A stretch of 47,177 nt of DNA. It comes from CAYYVJ01 sp964475115. GTDB lineage: Bacteria; Bacillota; Clostridia; Lachnospirales; Lachnospiraceae. Below, piece after piece: positions 8,985-17,018 of the stretch (the first letter of the stretch is position 1; each line of letters opens with the position of its first letter). Made by a program: the position numbers and the translations under genes. The stretch is taken from NCBI GenBank assembly GCA_964475115.1, contig CAYYVJ010000006.1:1-47177 (forward strand), written 5' to 3'. Below the pieces are notes generated by a model. The model made no database searches, had not been told where the DNA came from, and worked only from the letters and a program-made list of their open reading frames with translations.

Positions 8985-9053
8985 ACTCTAGCGCCTTCGC
9001 CGTTCGCTTGCGACATCTACTTTGTACGCCGAAGTGCGCATCCTACGGAGTAT
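8985..9053. repeat. GC-rich intergenic element, possibly a dispersed palindromic repeat
   Basis: About 60 bases just after the rsmH stop are far richer in GC than the surroundings. They contain complementary blocks GCGCCTTCGCCG and CGCCGAAGTGCGC, giving an imperfect stem, plus TTCGCTTGCGA, itself nearly palindromic. No coding frame and no U-run, so not a standard terminator. Copy number in the genome is not visible here. Confidence 0.4.
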
Positions 9054-9055
9054 AA

Positions 9056-9283
9056 TTATTTTAAAGTTTTTAAATATTCCTGTGCAATAAGTCCTTTAAA
9101 TTCCTCATCATATCGAGCTAATAAATCAACTACACGATTTCCTGAGATACCTTTGTTAATAAAAGTTATTTTATGACCCGGATATAAGGTGTCATATAAC
9201 TCGACAATTTTTTTAGGATATCCATTACCTAATAGATTATCTCCACCAACTCTGTCTCTGCCGCAATCTGTTATACTATCACC
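9056..9283 (-). pseudogene. Internally deleted SGNH/GDSL hydrolase
   Basis: In-frame minus-strand reading begins at GDSITDCGRDR (block I with the catalytic Ser), continues through ELYPGHK-like text and the block II region GISGNRVVDLLARYD. It then passes directly into GLIAQEYLKTLK and a stop. In intact enzymes block II is followed by the GxND block, about 100 more residues and the DxxHP block; LIAQEYLK is the normal C-terminal helix after DxxHP. About 100 residues including the catalytic Asp and His are therefore missing. No in-frame ATG precedes the GDS block. Non-functional. Confidence 0.8.
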
Positions 9284-9304
9284 TTGAGAAAGGGGGAATT
9301 GCCT

Positions 9305-9373
9305 ATGTATGTTACATATGATTTTTTAATCCAATTTGGATTATTGATTATAGCACTTATAGAAATCAACTAG
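9305..9373 (+). CDS. Possible 22-residue hydrophobic peptide (type I toxin-like)
   Basis: ATG at 9305 preceded by AAAGGGGG, 22 codons, TAG at 9371-9373. The peptide MYVTYDFLIQFGLLIIALIE plus IN is a single short membrane helix. It resembles the start of small holin-like type I toxins (MVTY... followed by a hydrophobic helix), but it is shorter and lacks their basic tail. Its 3' end is partly repeated near 7816-7850. It may be a truncated toxin or a chance ORF. Confidence 0.35.
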   Translation: MYVTYDFLIQFGLLIIALIEIN

Positions 9374-9389
9374 CACTTAATTAGATTAT

Positions 9390-10523
9390 TTACCATATAG
9401 GAAAATCTTTATCTAAAAATCGTAATACTAACTCTATTAAAAAATAATCCCCATATATGATGGGAACATGTCTATCTATTTCTCTATCATATCTTGCTGA
9501 ACCATACCCTAGTATTCCATCTATCTCTAATGAATAGTCGCAATGTTTTTCATCCAAGGCTTTCAAGATTTTAAAGGCATTTTGAATATAAAGTTCACGT
9601 TCATACTCATCTACATATTTTGATAATTCCAACAAACCACAAGCTGCACATGCACCAGCGGTAGTATCGTAATATATTGGCTCTTTAGGGGAACGGAAAT
9701 CAATAAGTGGTACATAGTCCGTCAAAGAAATATTTGCTATGAAATAATGTGCTACATTTTTTGCAGCATCTAAGCATTCCTGTTCACCTAAATATTTATA
9801 GGCAAGTGCCATACCGTATATAGCCCAAGCATGGCCTCTTGACCATGAAGATCCCTGAGCATAGCCCTGACCACCAGGATTGTTTACAAATTCTCCTGTA
9901 TTAGGATTTAATTCAACGATATGATTACAAGAACCATCTTTTCTGACTATATATTTAAGTGTTGTATTTGTGTGATTCTTACCTATAAAGTAAAATCTAG
10001 GATCCTTTTCCTCTTCTGAAGCCCAGTAAAGTAATGGTAAATTCATAAGGCAATCAATAATTATACTAGGGCTACCCTCTCCATTCCAAGCACGTATAAA
10101 TTCGCCTTGGACATTATATCTAGAAGAAAGTATGGAAGCAGCAACTAATCCTCTTTTTTTAGATTCCCTACTTCCTGTTGTTTTATAATTTGCAACAGAT
10201 GCACAAAGCCAGATAAAGCCTACGTCATGGTCAAGTAGATTATAGTTGTTTAAAGCTTCATCTAATCTTATTTCTACTTGCTCTGCAATATCTTTGTACT
10301 TCACATCACCCGTCCCATGAAACATTTGCCAAAGAATTCCACTCCAGAAGCCATTTGTCCACCAATTCACATTACTTTTGCCCATATCCTCATATTTGCC
10401 ATCCACTGGTATATAAGGAATTAAGGAACCATTGCGGTCGCACTCCGCTGATACTTTTTCTTTGACCTTATCCCATATTTGATTTACATAATTTATTTGT
10501 TCATTATTTAATGTATCATTCAT
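9390..10523 (-). CDS. GH88 unsaturated glucuronyl/galacturonyl hydrolase
   Basis: 377 residues, the usual GH88 length. These enzymes remove 4,5-unsaturated uronic acid from the non-reducing end of oligosaccharides made by polysaccharide lyases, through hydration of the double bond. An alpha/alpha6 barrel is expected. Catalytic acids fit the family: Asp100 in LLDHDVGF and Asp157 in SIIIDCLMNLPLLYW. Other family blocks: WWTNGFWSGILW, NPGGQGYAQGSSWSRGHAWA and YYDTTAGACAACGLLELS. No signal peptide, so cytoplasmic. It lies 20 bp after the DUF2264 gene and is read in the same direction, as in many pectin / rhamnogalacturonan loci. Start supported by GGAGAATGACTT-type spacing before ATG. Confidence 0.94.
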   Translation of the reverse strand: MNDTLNNEQINYVNQIWDKVKEKVSAECDRNGSLIPYIPVDGKYEDMGKSNVNWWTNGFWSGILWQMFHGTGDVKYKDIAEQVEIRLDEALNNYNLLDHDVGFIWLCASVANYKTTGSRESKKRGLVAASILSSRYNVQGEFIRAWNGEGSPSIIIDCLMNLPLLYWASEEEKDPRFYFIGKNHTNTTLKYIVRKDGSCNHIVELNPNTGEFVNNPGGQGYAQGSSWSRGHAWAIYGMALAYKYLGEQECLDAAKNVAHYFIANISLTDYVPLIDFRSPKEPIYYDTTAGACAACGLLELSKYVDEYERELYIQNAFKILKALDEKHCDYSLEIDGILGYGSARYDREIDRHVPIIYGDYFLIELVLRFLDKDFPIW

Positions 10524-10543
10524 AAGTCATTCTCCTCCAATTA

Positions 10544-12142
10544 TCATGAGTCAAATTCTGTAGTAATTTCAGATTCGAATAGATTCTCACCCTTTTCAAT
10601 ACTGTATCTTATACTTGGAATCATTGTCAAAGGATATATCAAATTTGTATTTGATGCTGCCTTAATAACATTTCCTTCTCCATTCAAAGATGCTATACTA
10701 CTAAATCCATGATCGTCCGCTATACGAGCACACTTCTTATCTTCTTCTGCTTTAACCTGTCCAGTATTTGGATAAGAGAAACCACAATCATATGCTATAC
10801 AATCATACTGACTTGTTATTTTATGGATACGCTTATGTCCTCCCTTTGTAGGAATAATCTTAGTTTCTACCACTATTCCATTTACAGGACTCCATTTAGA
10901 ATATACCATATCTACGGACACACTGTATTCCATACATTTTCTTCTTATATAATACATATCATGTACATAAAATGCTAACATACTATCAGGTGCACATTCT
11001 TCTAGGGTAAAATAAGACCTGGGAACTGAAAATCCAAATCTAGACGAATACGCAAACTTAGAATACTTTTCTGCAGAGTGAGTTTGGAGTACAACAGGGT
11101 ATTGACCTGCAGTCAATGCTATTACTTCACCTTTTTTATGCTGCATTACCATATCACATTCTGGAATCGTATAAGTTTCCTTTAATTCTGGGAAATCTTC
11201 TTCTTTTGTAGTCCAAAACAAATGATCATCCTCTAAGGAAAGCAAAACAAAAAATTTAAATGCCCAGTATGGAGAACCAGGTGCATTATAGCCTTCTGAC
11301 ATATTCAAATTAGGAAAACAGTAACCAATGGATAAAATATCTCCATTATCAAAAATTGGTTGACTCATCCAGTACTTGATATGTCTACTTATTACGCCTT
11401 TAATTACACCTACATTGCTTAAATCCACTTCAGCAAAAATGTAAGCACTAAAAAATGCTGCCTGAGCAAAACGATAGGTCATAGAACGTCCAAATGGTAA
11501 CGCTTTTCCCTCATCATCAAACCAGTAGATAAAATCTTTTGCAAATTCCTTTGCTCTTTCTTTATATAAATGACACCTATCCGGGTCTTCAACTTCCATA
11601 AATTTAGAATATAATAAGCAATAGAAATGGATACCAAAGGATACATAATAGTCTTTTTGTGGCCTTTTTCCATCTGAATACCAGCCATTCCCTAAGTAAA
11701 AAGAATCATACTTAGCTATAGCTATCTCCATTCTTTCCCTGCTATAGGGAAAGCCCACACTTTTTAGGGCTAAATTAGACATTACATTAAAAAAGTTCCA
11801 ATTATTATCTGGCACTAATAAGATGGCAAAACTAATTGCAGCCATTTCTACCATACGTTGATCTCTATCTCCTAAATCACCCCAATATTCCTTATGGAAT
11901 GGGTTTGTTCCATTTACCAAACCAGTCTTGTAAATACCTAAAAAATCATCTGCTTGCCCACCACCTGCTAAAAAGGGCGCAAGTCCCCACAGAACTCTAG
12001 AAAAGCCCTCCATATTTGCAATTTTATTTCCATACCCTGCAGTATGAGCCCCTAAATTCAATTCTGCTTTCCCCTCTGAATAATGAGATTGTAAAGGGGT
12101 TAGCATGGATAAAAATATTGTTTGAAGTTCTGTTTTTGTCAT
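10544..12142 (-). CDS. DUF2264-family protein, probable glycoside hydrolase (GH154-like)
   Basis: 532 residues from the ATG at 12142, preferred because GGAGG sits five bases before it; an upstream frame to 12175 runs through the tail of an older gene. Recognisable DUF2264 blocks: GYGNKIANMEGFSRVLWG, the WGDLGDRDQRMVEMAAI stretch, WYSDGKRPQKDYYVSFG, and SEGYNAPGSPYWAFKFFVLL. The N-terminal half is an alpha/alpha barrel, the C-terminal half beta-rich. To my knowledge this family was placed in CAZy as GH154, with beta-glucuronidase activity for a Bacteroides member. The preceding permease tail and the following GH88 gene support a role in uronic-acid oligosaccharide breakdown. No signal peptide. 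Confidence 0.88.
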   Translation of the reverse strand: MTKTELQTIFLSMLTPLQSHYSEGKAELNLGAHTAGYGNKIANMEGFSRVLWGLAPFLAGGGQADDFLGIYKTGLVNGTNPFHKEYWGDLGDRDQRMVEMAAISFAILLVPDNNWNFFNVMSNLALKSVGFPYSRERMEIAIAKYDSFYLGNGWYSDGKRPQKDYYVSFGIHFYCLLYSKFMEVEDPDRCHLYKERAKEFAKDFIYWFDDEGKALPFGRSMTYRFAQAAFFSAYIFAEVDLSNVGVIKGVISRHIKYWMSQPIFDNGDILSIGYCFPNLNMSEGYNAPGSPYWAFKFFVLLSLEDDHLFWTTKEEDFPELKETYTIPECDMVMQHKKGEVIALTAGQYPVVLQTHSAEKYSKFAYSSRFGFSVPRSYFTLEECAPDSMLAFYVHDMYYIRRKCMEYSVSVDMVYSKWSPVNGIVVETKIIPTKGGHKRIHKITSQYDCIAYDCGFSYPNTGQVKAEEDKKCARIADDHGFSSIASLNGEGNVIKAASNTNLIYPLTMIPSIRYSIEKGENLFESEITTEFDS

Positions 12143-12155
12143 AATATCCTCCGTA

Positions 12156-12240
12156 TTAACCTTTGACTGCACCAATCATCATTAAACCCTCTGCCCAACT
12201 ATCGTTTTTAATTGCTATAACTTTATTTGTCTCCAAAAAT
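12156..12240 (-). pseudogene. C-terminal remnant of a carbohydrate ABC transporter permease
   Basis: Immediately before the DUF2264 gene, a short minus-strand frame ends in GLMMIGAVKG and a stop at 12156-12158. GAVKG followed by a stop is the characteristic end of AraQ/YtcP-type sugar permeases, which often precede DUF2264 and GH88 genes. Only this tail remains; the rest of the frame upstream to about 12240 is not recognisable. Confidence 0.42.
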
Positions 12241-12286
12241 AATCTGAATTTATTATAAACAGTTTTTTGGAATACCTTTTATTAAT

Positions 12287-13482
12287 TTAGGTTCCACAAA
12301 AAGTTCTATAAGAATTTGTAGGCGAAGAAGGTAATGTGGAATACTCATCCTGTTCAGAGGAATATTCATAGGGATTTTTTAAGACCTGTAAAAGTTTTTC
12401 CATCACACTATAATCCCCTTTATTTGCCGCTTGCAATGCCTCTTCCACTCTATGATTTCTTGGAATAATAGAAGGATTATTCGATCTCATTAATTGTAGG
12501 GACTCATCTTTCGATTCCTGCTGTTTCCTTAATCTTTCCTCCCATCTTTCTTTCCAAGAAATAAATTCATCTTTGGCAAACACTTCCATACCACATAGTT
12601 CATTAAGAGTTAATCCACGAAATGTATTTGTATAATCAGCTTTATATTTTTTCATAATGCTAAGCAGTTCTGTAATCATCGATTTATCTTCCGCTTCTTT
12701 ATGAAATATCCCCAGTTTTCTTCTCATTCCATTCATCCAAAACTCATCGTATAATTGAGAAAAACTTGAAAGAGCTTCATTCGCAATTTCTAATGCTTTT
12801 TCCTCATTATCATCAAGTAGTGGCAATAATGTTTCTGCAAATCTGGCTAGATTCCACATTGCAATTTTAGGCTGATTATCATAGGAATATCGACCATAAG
12901 TATCAATTGAACTAAAAACAGTTTGAGGTTCATAAATATCCATGAATGCACAAGGTCCAAAATCGATGGATTCTCCGCTGATTGCCATATTATCCGTATT
13001 CATAACACCATGAATAAAGCCAACTAGTTGCCACTTTGCAATTAACTCAGCCTGCCTTTTTATAACATTCTTAATTAATGAAAGAACTTTGTTTTCATCT
13101 GATGATATATTAGGAAAATGTCTTTGACTTGTGTATTCAGTAAGTGACTGTAATTCTTCAGCACTTCCATATGCTGAAATGTATTCAAAAGTACCAACTC
13201 TAATATGACTGGATGCCACACGAGTTAAGATTGCCCCAGGAAGAATTGTATCTCGAACTATATTTTCACCAGTTGTCACAACTGCTAGGCTACGGGTTGT
13301 AGGTATCTTAAGTCCGTTCAATGCTTCACTAATAATATATTCCCTTAGCATAGGTCCAAGAGCCGCCTTACCATCTCCGCCCCTTGAATAGGGTGTTCTA
13401 CCAGAACCTTTTAACTGATAGGTAAATGGGCATAACTATTATCAAAATTCCAAACTATAATTGTCTTTTCTCCATTATTCAT
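12287..13482 (-). pseudogene. selO: SelO (protein adenylyltransferase, YdiU family) with internal deletion
   Basis: From the ATG at 13482 a short frame encodes an N-terminal stretch ending VWNFDNSYAHLP, the normal SelO beginning, then hits a stop. In another frame the sequence resumes at QLKGSGRTPYSRGGDGKAAL and runs on as a 354-residue SelO body: LREYIISEAL, TTRSLAVVTTGE, the catalytic loop GFIHGVMNTDNMAISG, DFGPCAFMD and a Cys-containing tail (FCGT). About 100 residues between residues ~22 and ~125, including the nucleotide-binding loop and the lysine of the kinase-like fold, are missing. SelO transfers AMP to Ser/Thr/Tyr of redox proteins; this copy should be inactive. The remaining frame from 13351 is open and could still be translated. 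Confidence 0.85.
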
Positions 13483-13534
13483 TTTTTTGATACATCCCTT
13501 CTATGGTGCCTAATATTTAGATGATATCTTTCTC

Positions 13535-14434
13535 TTACTTTACATTTTCAGCTGGATACTCCACCCTTCCATCTCCATATTTAGCATACCTTACCTGATC
13601 TGGGCTATGATAAGCTTCTGCATCTGGAAATGGCCAACCACCAAATTCTGTTTCTCTATAGTCGTTGTAAGCCTGTCTAATTCCTTCTTCTGAGGACATT
13701 ACAAATGGACCATAGGCAATAATTGCTTCTGGCATTGGTTCAGCTTCTAGCAATAAAATTTTTCCTGTATTTTTACCTATGTTAGTAATAACCGTATCCT
13801 TTTCACCAGATACGAAGGCATATTCTCTATTATCAAGCGTAGTATCATCTAGCTTAACTTGTTCTCCTTCATAAAAATATATAGAGCGATTTAGGGTTTG
13901 AGAAACTCCAGCAATCGTATAGCTTGCTCCAGGCTCCATCTCAATCAAATGTATCGATAGGTTATTCTTAGGATCATATGCCCAGGAATGTAGTGTGGGT
14001 GAAGGAGCTTTTTTACCATCTACTTGACCAGCAACTACTTTAATCTTTGTACGTTTTCCATTCTCATCTACCCTTTCTACATTTGGTATATCTTCGTTCC
14101 AAAGCATTTTGTAGTCTGGTTCTGACATACGATTTTCACCATATAGGCTTAGCCAAATCTGGAATAATTCTAAGGTATTTTTATCTTCTTTCTTTACAAG
14201 AGGAAACATCTCTGCATGTTGTAGACCTTTTCCTGCTGTCATCCATTGTACATCTCCATCAGCATAACGTCCTGAAGAACCAAGTCCATCGGTATGGTCA
14301 ACTGTCCCTTGTAAAACCACAGTTACAGTTTCAAATCCTCTATGTGGATGGGCTGGGAATCCTGGAACTTCTTTTCCGTGATACATATTCCAACCAGCAG
14401 GTGATGCATAGTTATTACAAATGGGTTTTGGCAT
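13535..14434 (-). CDS. Pirin-family protein, probably 5'-eroded
   Basis: 299 residues of a bicupin pirin. The metal-binding residues of the first cupin are present: HPHRGFETVT and, later, GKGLQHAEMFP. Downstream come LELFQIWLSL, KVVAGQVDG and the C-terminal cupin. Pirins are non-haem iron proteins; some bacterial ones have quercetinase activity. The start is doubtful: MPKPICNNYASPAGWNMYHG matches an internal point of relatives, no good ribosome binding site precedes it, and an upstream ATG near 14472 with a GGAGAA site opens a different frame (MIKEKGKIEFQLK). The simplest reading is a small deletion with frameshift near the N-terminus, so this may be a pseudogene. Confidence 0.72.
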   Translation of the reverse strand: MPKPICNNYASPAGWNMYHGKEVPGFPAHPHRGFETVTVVLQGTVDHTDGLGSSGRYADGDVQWMTAGKGLQHAEMFPLVKKEDKNTLELFQIWLSLYGENRMSEPDYKMLWNEDIPNVERVDENGKRTKIKVVAGQVDGKKAPSPTLHSWAYDPKNNLSIHLIEMEPGASYTIAGVSQTLNRSIYFYEGEQVKLDDTTLDNREYAFVSGEKDTVITNIGKNTGKILLLEAEPMPEAIIAYGPFVMSSEEGIRQAYNDYRETEFGGWPFPDAEAYHSPDQVRYAKYGDGRVEYPAENVK

Positions 14435-14493
14435 TTTAATTGAAATTCTATTTTTCCTTTTTCTTTTATCATTTTGTTTTCTCCAATCATTTA

Positions 14494-14748
14494 TTATATG
14501 TTACATACTCCTGTCACTGGGTCACATGTTAAGGGATTTCCATTTACTGAAATAAGATGTCCATTTCCAAAGGCATCCCATGTCTTTCTGAAGTTTCTAC
14601 TCAATGACTATCCACCCATTACAAAGCTGATTTCTAGGTTTCCAGCGTAATTTGCTTCAAGTTTTCTAAGAATTGGCTCACTTCCCCAATACCAAGTACG
14701 TGCTGGGTCCGTAAATTCAATTATTTCTACATTTATTTTTTCATTCAT
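14494..14748 (-). pseudogene. DsbA/FrnE-like thiol oxidoreductase, catalytic cysteines lost
   Basis: From ATG at 14748 the frame reads MNEKINVEIIEFTDP then ARTWYWGSEPILRKLE and EISFVMGG, then an in-frame TAG. The same frame resumes and ends NPLTCDPVTGVCNI. Relatives have VCTWCWGSEP, so both CXXC cysteines are replaced, by Arg and Tyr. Each change is one transition (TGT to CGT and TGT to TAT). About 100-200 residues are missing after the stop. It lies directly upstream of the damaged pirin gene. Confidence 0.7.
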
Positions 14749-14885
14749 CCTTATTTATCATTCATATTACTAGTTAGTGATATTGTCAACATCAAACATA
14801 AGCCCACATATCAGGGATATTAAAGGTGATACTAATACAAGACCAATGCAAGTTATCTTCACATCAAGAAGATGTAAAAATCTTC

Positions 14886-16256
14886 CTATTGTTCTAATTT
14901 AGACATATTTCGTAATTCTATTGTTATCATAATTACTGTAACAATAAAAGCTAAAAAGTCAGCTATTAAACCCGAGTAAAGGATACCATCAATTCCTATA
15001 AACAAAGGAAGAATTATCATAACTGGCAATAAAAATAGAATTTGCCTTGTTAAAGATAGAAAGATACCTTTGTATGCTTTACCTATGGAAGTAAAAAATG
15101 TCGAAGTGATTGGTTGCATAAAATTGACAATCGTAAAAAATAAAAAAATCCGAAAATAACTAGTTCCAAATTTATAATAGCTTTCATTTCCTTCTCCAAA
15201 CAAAGAAATAATATGCCTAGGAAAAAGCTGAAAAGTCAGAAAAGAAAGAATAGACAAAACAGCTCCCGCTGAAATAGCCAGAAAATAAGCCATTCTTACT
15301 CGGTCATATTTTTTTGCACCATAATTAAAACTCTCAATAGGTTGGCTTCCTTGTGCAATTCCAATAATAACAGAAAAAAACATCTGATTTACTTTTGTTA
15401 CTATTCCAGCACTAGCAATAGGTATTGCTTCTCCAAATTCAGACCTTGCACCATAATATTTCAAGGAATTATTTAAGACTATTTGTACTGCCATCATGGC
15501 AATCTGATTGATTCCAGACGCTGCACCAAGAGACATGATTCGTTTCAAATAATGTAGATTAGGAAGCAGATGTTCCTTTTTTATACTAACTGTCTTACAA
15601 TTTGATAAATAAGAAAGTGCTAAAATCCCAGAAAAAACTTGTCCAATAACTGTTGCCCAAGCAGCACCACTCATTCCCCATCCAAAACCTAGAACAAACA
15701 ATGCATCTAAAAAGACATTTATTATAGCACCTGAAAGATTACATATCATTGTCATCTTAGGGCTTCCGTCTGCTCTAATTAAATGTCCTCCTCCCGTTGT
15801 AATAATTAGAAAAGGAAATCCAATTGCTGTTATACTAACATAATCTTTTGCATAAGGAAGTACATTTTCGGGTGAACCAAAAACAATCAGCAGAGGTGTT
15901 AAAAATATTTCAACAAGCAAAAACAGTAAAGTTCCACCACCAAGGAGCATTACAATAGAATTGCCAATGTAGTAAGGTGCATCTTCTTTTTCTTCCGCTC
16001 CCATGCTAATGTTAAAGCTAGATGCTCCACCAATACCAAATAGCAAACCAACGGAAGTACACATCATAGCAAGTGGGAATGCAATATTGGTAGCCGCATT
16101 TCCTAAATATCCAACGGCATGTCCTATAAATAATTGATCCACAATATTATAGATGGCACTAACCATCATGGCAATAATACTAGGTATTGCAAATTTCAGC
16201 ATCAGTTTACTTATCTTTGTTGACCCCAGTGGATTCACTTTTATCGTATCGTTCAC
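14886..16256 (-). CDS. MATE-family multidrug efflux transporter
   Basis: 456 residues with about 12 hydrophobic segments, the standard size for the NorM/MepA family, which exports cationic drugs in exchange for Na+ or H+. Family features: LMLKFAIPSIIAMMVSAIYN at the start, the DQLFIGHAVG block after helix 1, and the internal repeat GIVTKVNQMFFSVIIGIAQG followed by QPIESFNYGAKKYDRV at the start of the second half. The start is GTG at 16256 with AAAGGAA upstream. It lies 28 bp after the nitroreductase gene on the same strand, so the two are likely one operon. Substrate unknown. Confidence 0.93.
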   Translation of the reverse strand: MNDTIKVNPLGSTKISKLMLKFAIPSIIAMMVSAIYNIVDQLFIGHAVGYLGNAATNIAFPLAMMCTSVGLLFGIGGASSFNISMGAEEKEDAPYYIGNSIVMLLGGGTLLFLLVEIFLTPLLIVFGSPENVLPYAKDYVSITAIGFPFLIITTGGGHLIRADGSPKMTMICNLSGAIINVFLDALFVLGFGWGMSGAAWATVIGQVFSGILALSYLSNCKTVSIKKEHLLPNLHYLKRIMSLGAASGINQIAMMAVQIVLNNSLKYYGARSEFGEAIPIASAGIVTKVNQMFFSVIIGIAQGSQPIESFNYGAKKYDRVRMAYFLAISAGAVLSILSFLTFQLFPRHIISLFGEGNESYYKFGTSYFRIFLFFTIVNFMQPITSTFFTSIGKAYKGIFLSLTRQILFLLPVMIILPLFIGIDGILYSGLIADFLAFIVTVIMITIELRNMSKLEQ

Positions 16257-16284
16257 TTATTAATTCCTTTCTGTTTGTACTGTA

Positions 16285-16788
16285 TTACCACTTTTCGTAA
16301 TGTACTCTGTCAGGATTATATCTTTCCCGTACTTCTCTTTCTTCAGCTGGATAACCTACTGCTACAAGACTTGCAGGAATAAAATGATCGGGTATATTAA
16401 ATAATTCTCTTAATCTGGCCATTTCATTTTCTAAAGGATAAACTCCACACCAGCAGGTTCCAAGCCCTAAGTGCTTCCCCTCTAAAAGTATGTTTTGTGT
16501 ACATGCAGCTATATCCTGAGGCCAGAATACCCCATTGTACTTTAGATTACTTGTATCCGCACATACTAATATTGCTAAAGACGCCCCCTTTAACATCTGT
16601 GTATATGGATGAAAAGTAGTAATCTCCTGTAATTTCTCCTTATCCTTAATCACAATAAATTGCCATGGCTTTTCATTACCTGCTGAAGGTGCATACATTG
16701 CCGCTCTTAGCATTTTTTGAATAAGTTCATCCTCCACTAATCTATCTTGATATTTTCTAATACTTCTTCTACTAAAAATTTCTTTCAT
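16285..16788 (-). CDS. Nitroreductase-family FMN oxidoreductase
   Basis: 167 residues, typical of short NfsA/NfsB-like proteins. SRRSIRKYQDRLVEDELI and MLRAAMYAPSAGNEKPWQFI form the FMN-binding N-terminus. WPQDIAACTQNILLEGKHLG and GLGTCWCGVYP are the usual central block, and SLVAVGYPAEE the C-terminal one. Uses NAD(P)H to reduce nitro groups or quinones; natural substrate unknown. Start clear: AAGGAGGAAGAAAATG. Divergent from asnB across 16789-17018, which holds no other gene. Confidence 0.93.
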   Translation of the reverse strand: MKEIFSRRSIRKYQDRLVEDELIQKMLRAAMYAPSAGNEKPWQFIVIKDKEKLQEITTFHPYTQMLKGASLAILVCADTSNLKYNGVFWPQDIAACTQNILLEGKHLGLGTCWCGVYPLENEMARLRELFNIPDHFIPASLVAVGYPAEEREVRERYNPDRVHYEKW

Positions 16789-17018
16789 TTTCTTCCTCCT
16801 TATAATCTATGAGAATAAATCCGCCTAACATTCTATTAGTATAACTTCAAATATTACTATAATACTTTTTTATTATACTACATTAAACAAAATGTGCAAA
16901 TTAAACACATCTCTTTTCTTAACGTATTTTTTATAACTTTTCTACATAAAATAGTATCATTATGAAAGCATAGTAAACTATACAAAACATAGCATATATG
17001 TTTAGGAGGATTAGAATT

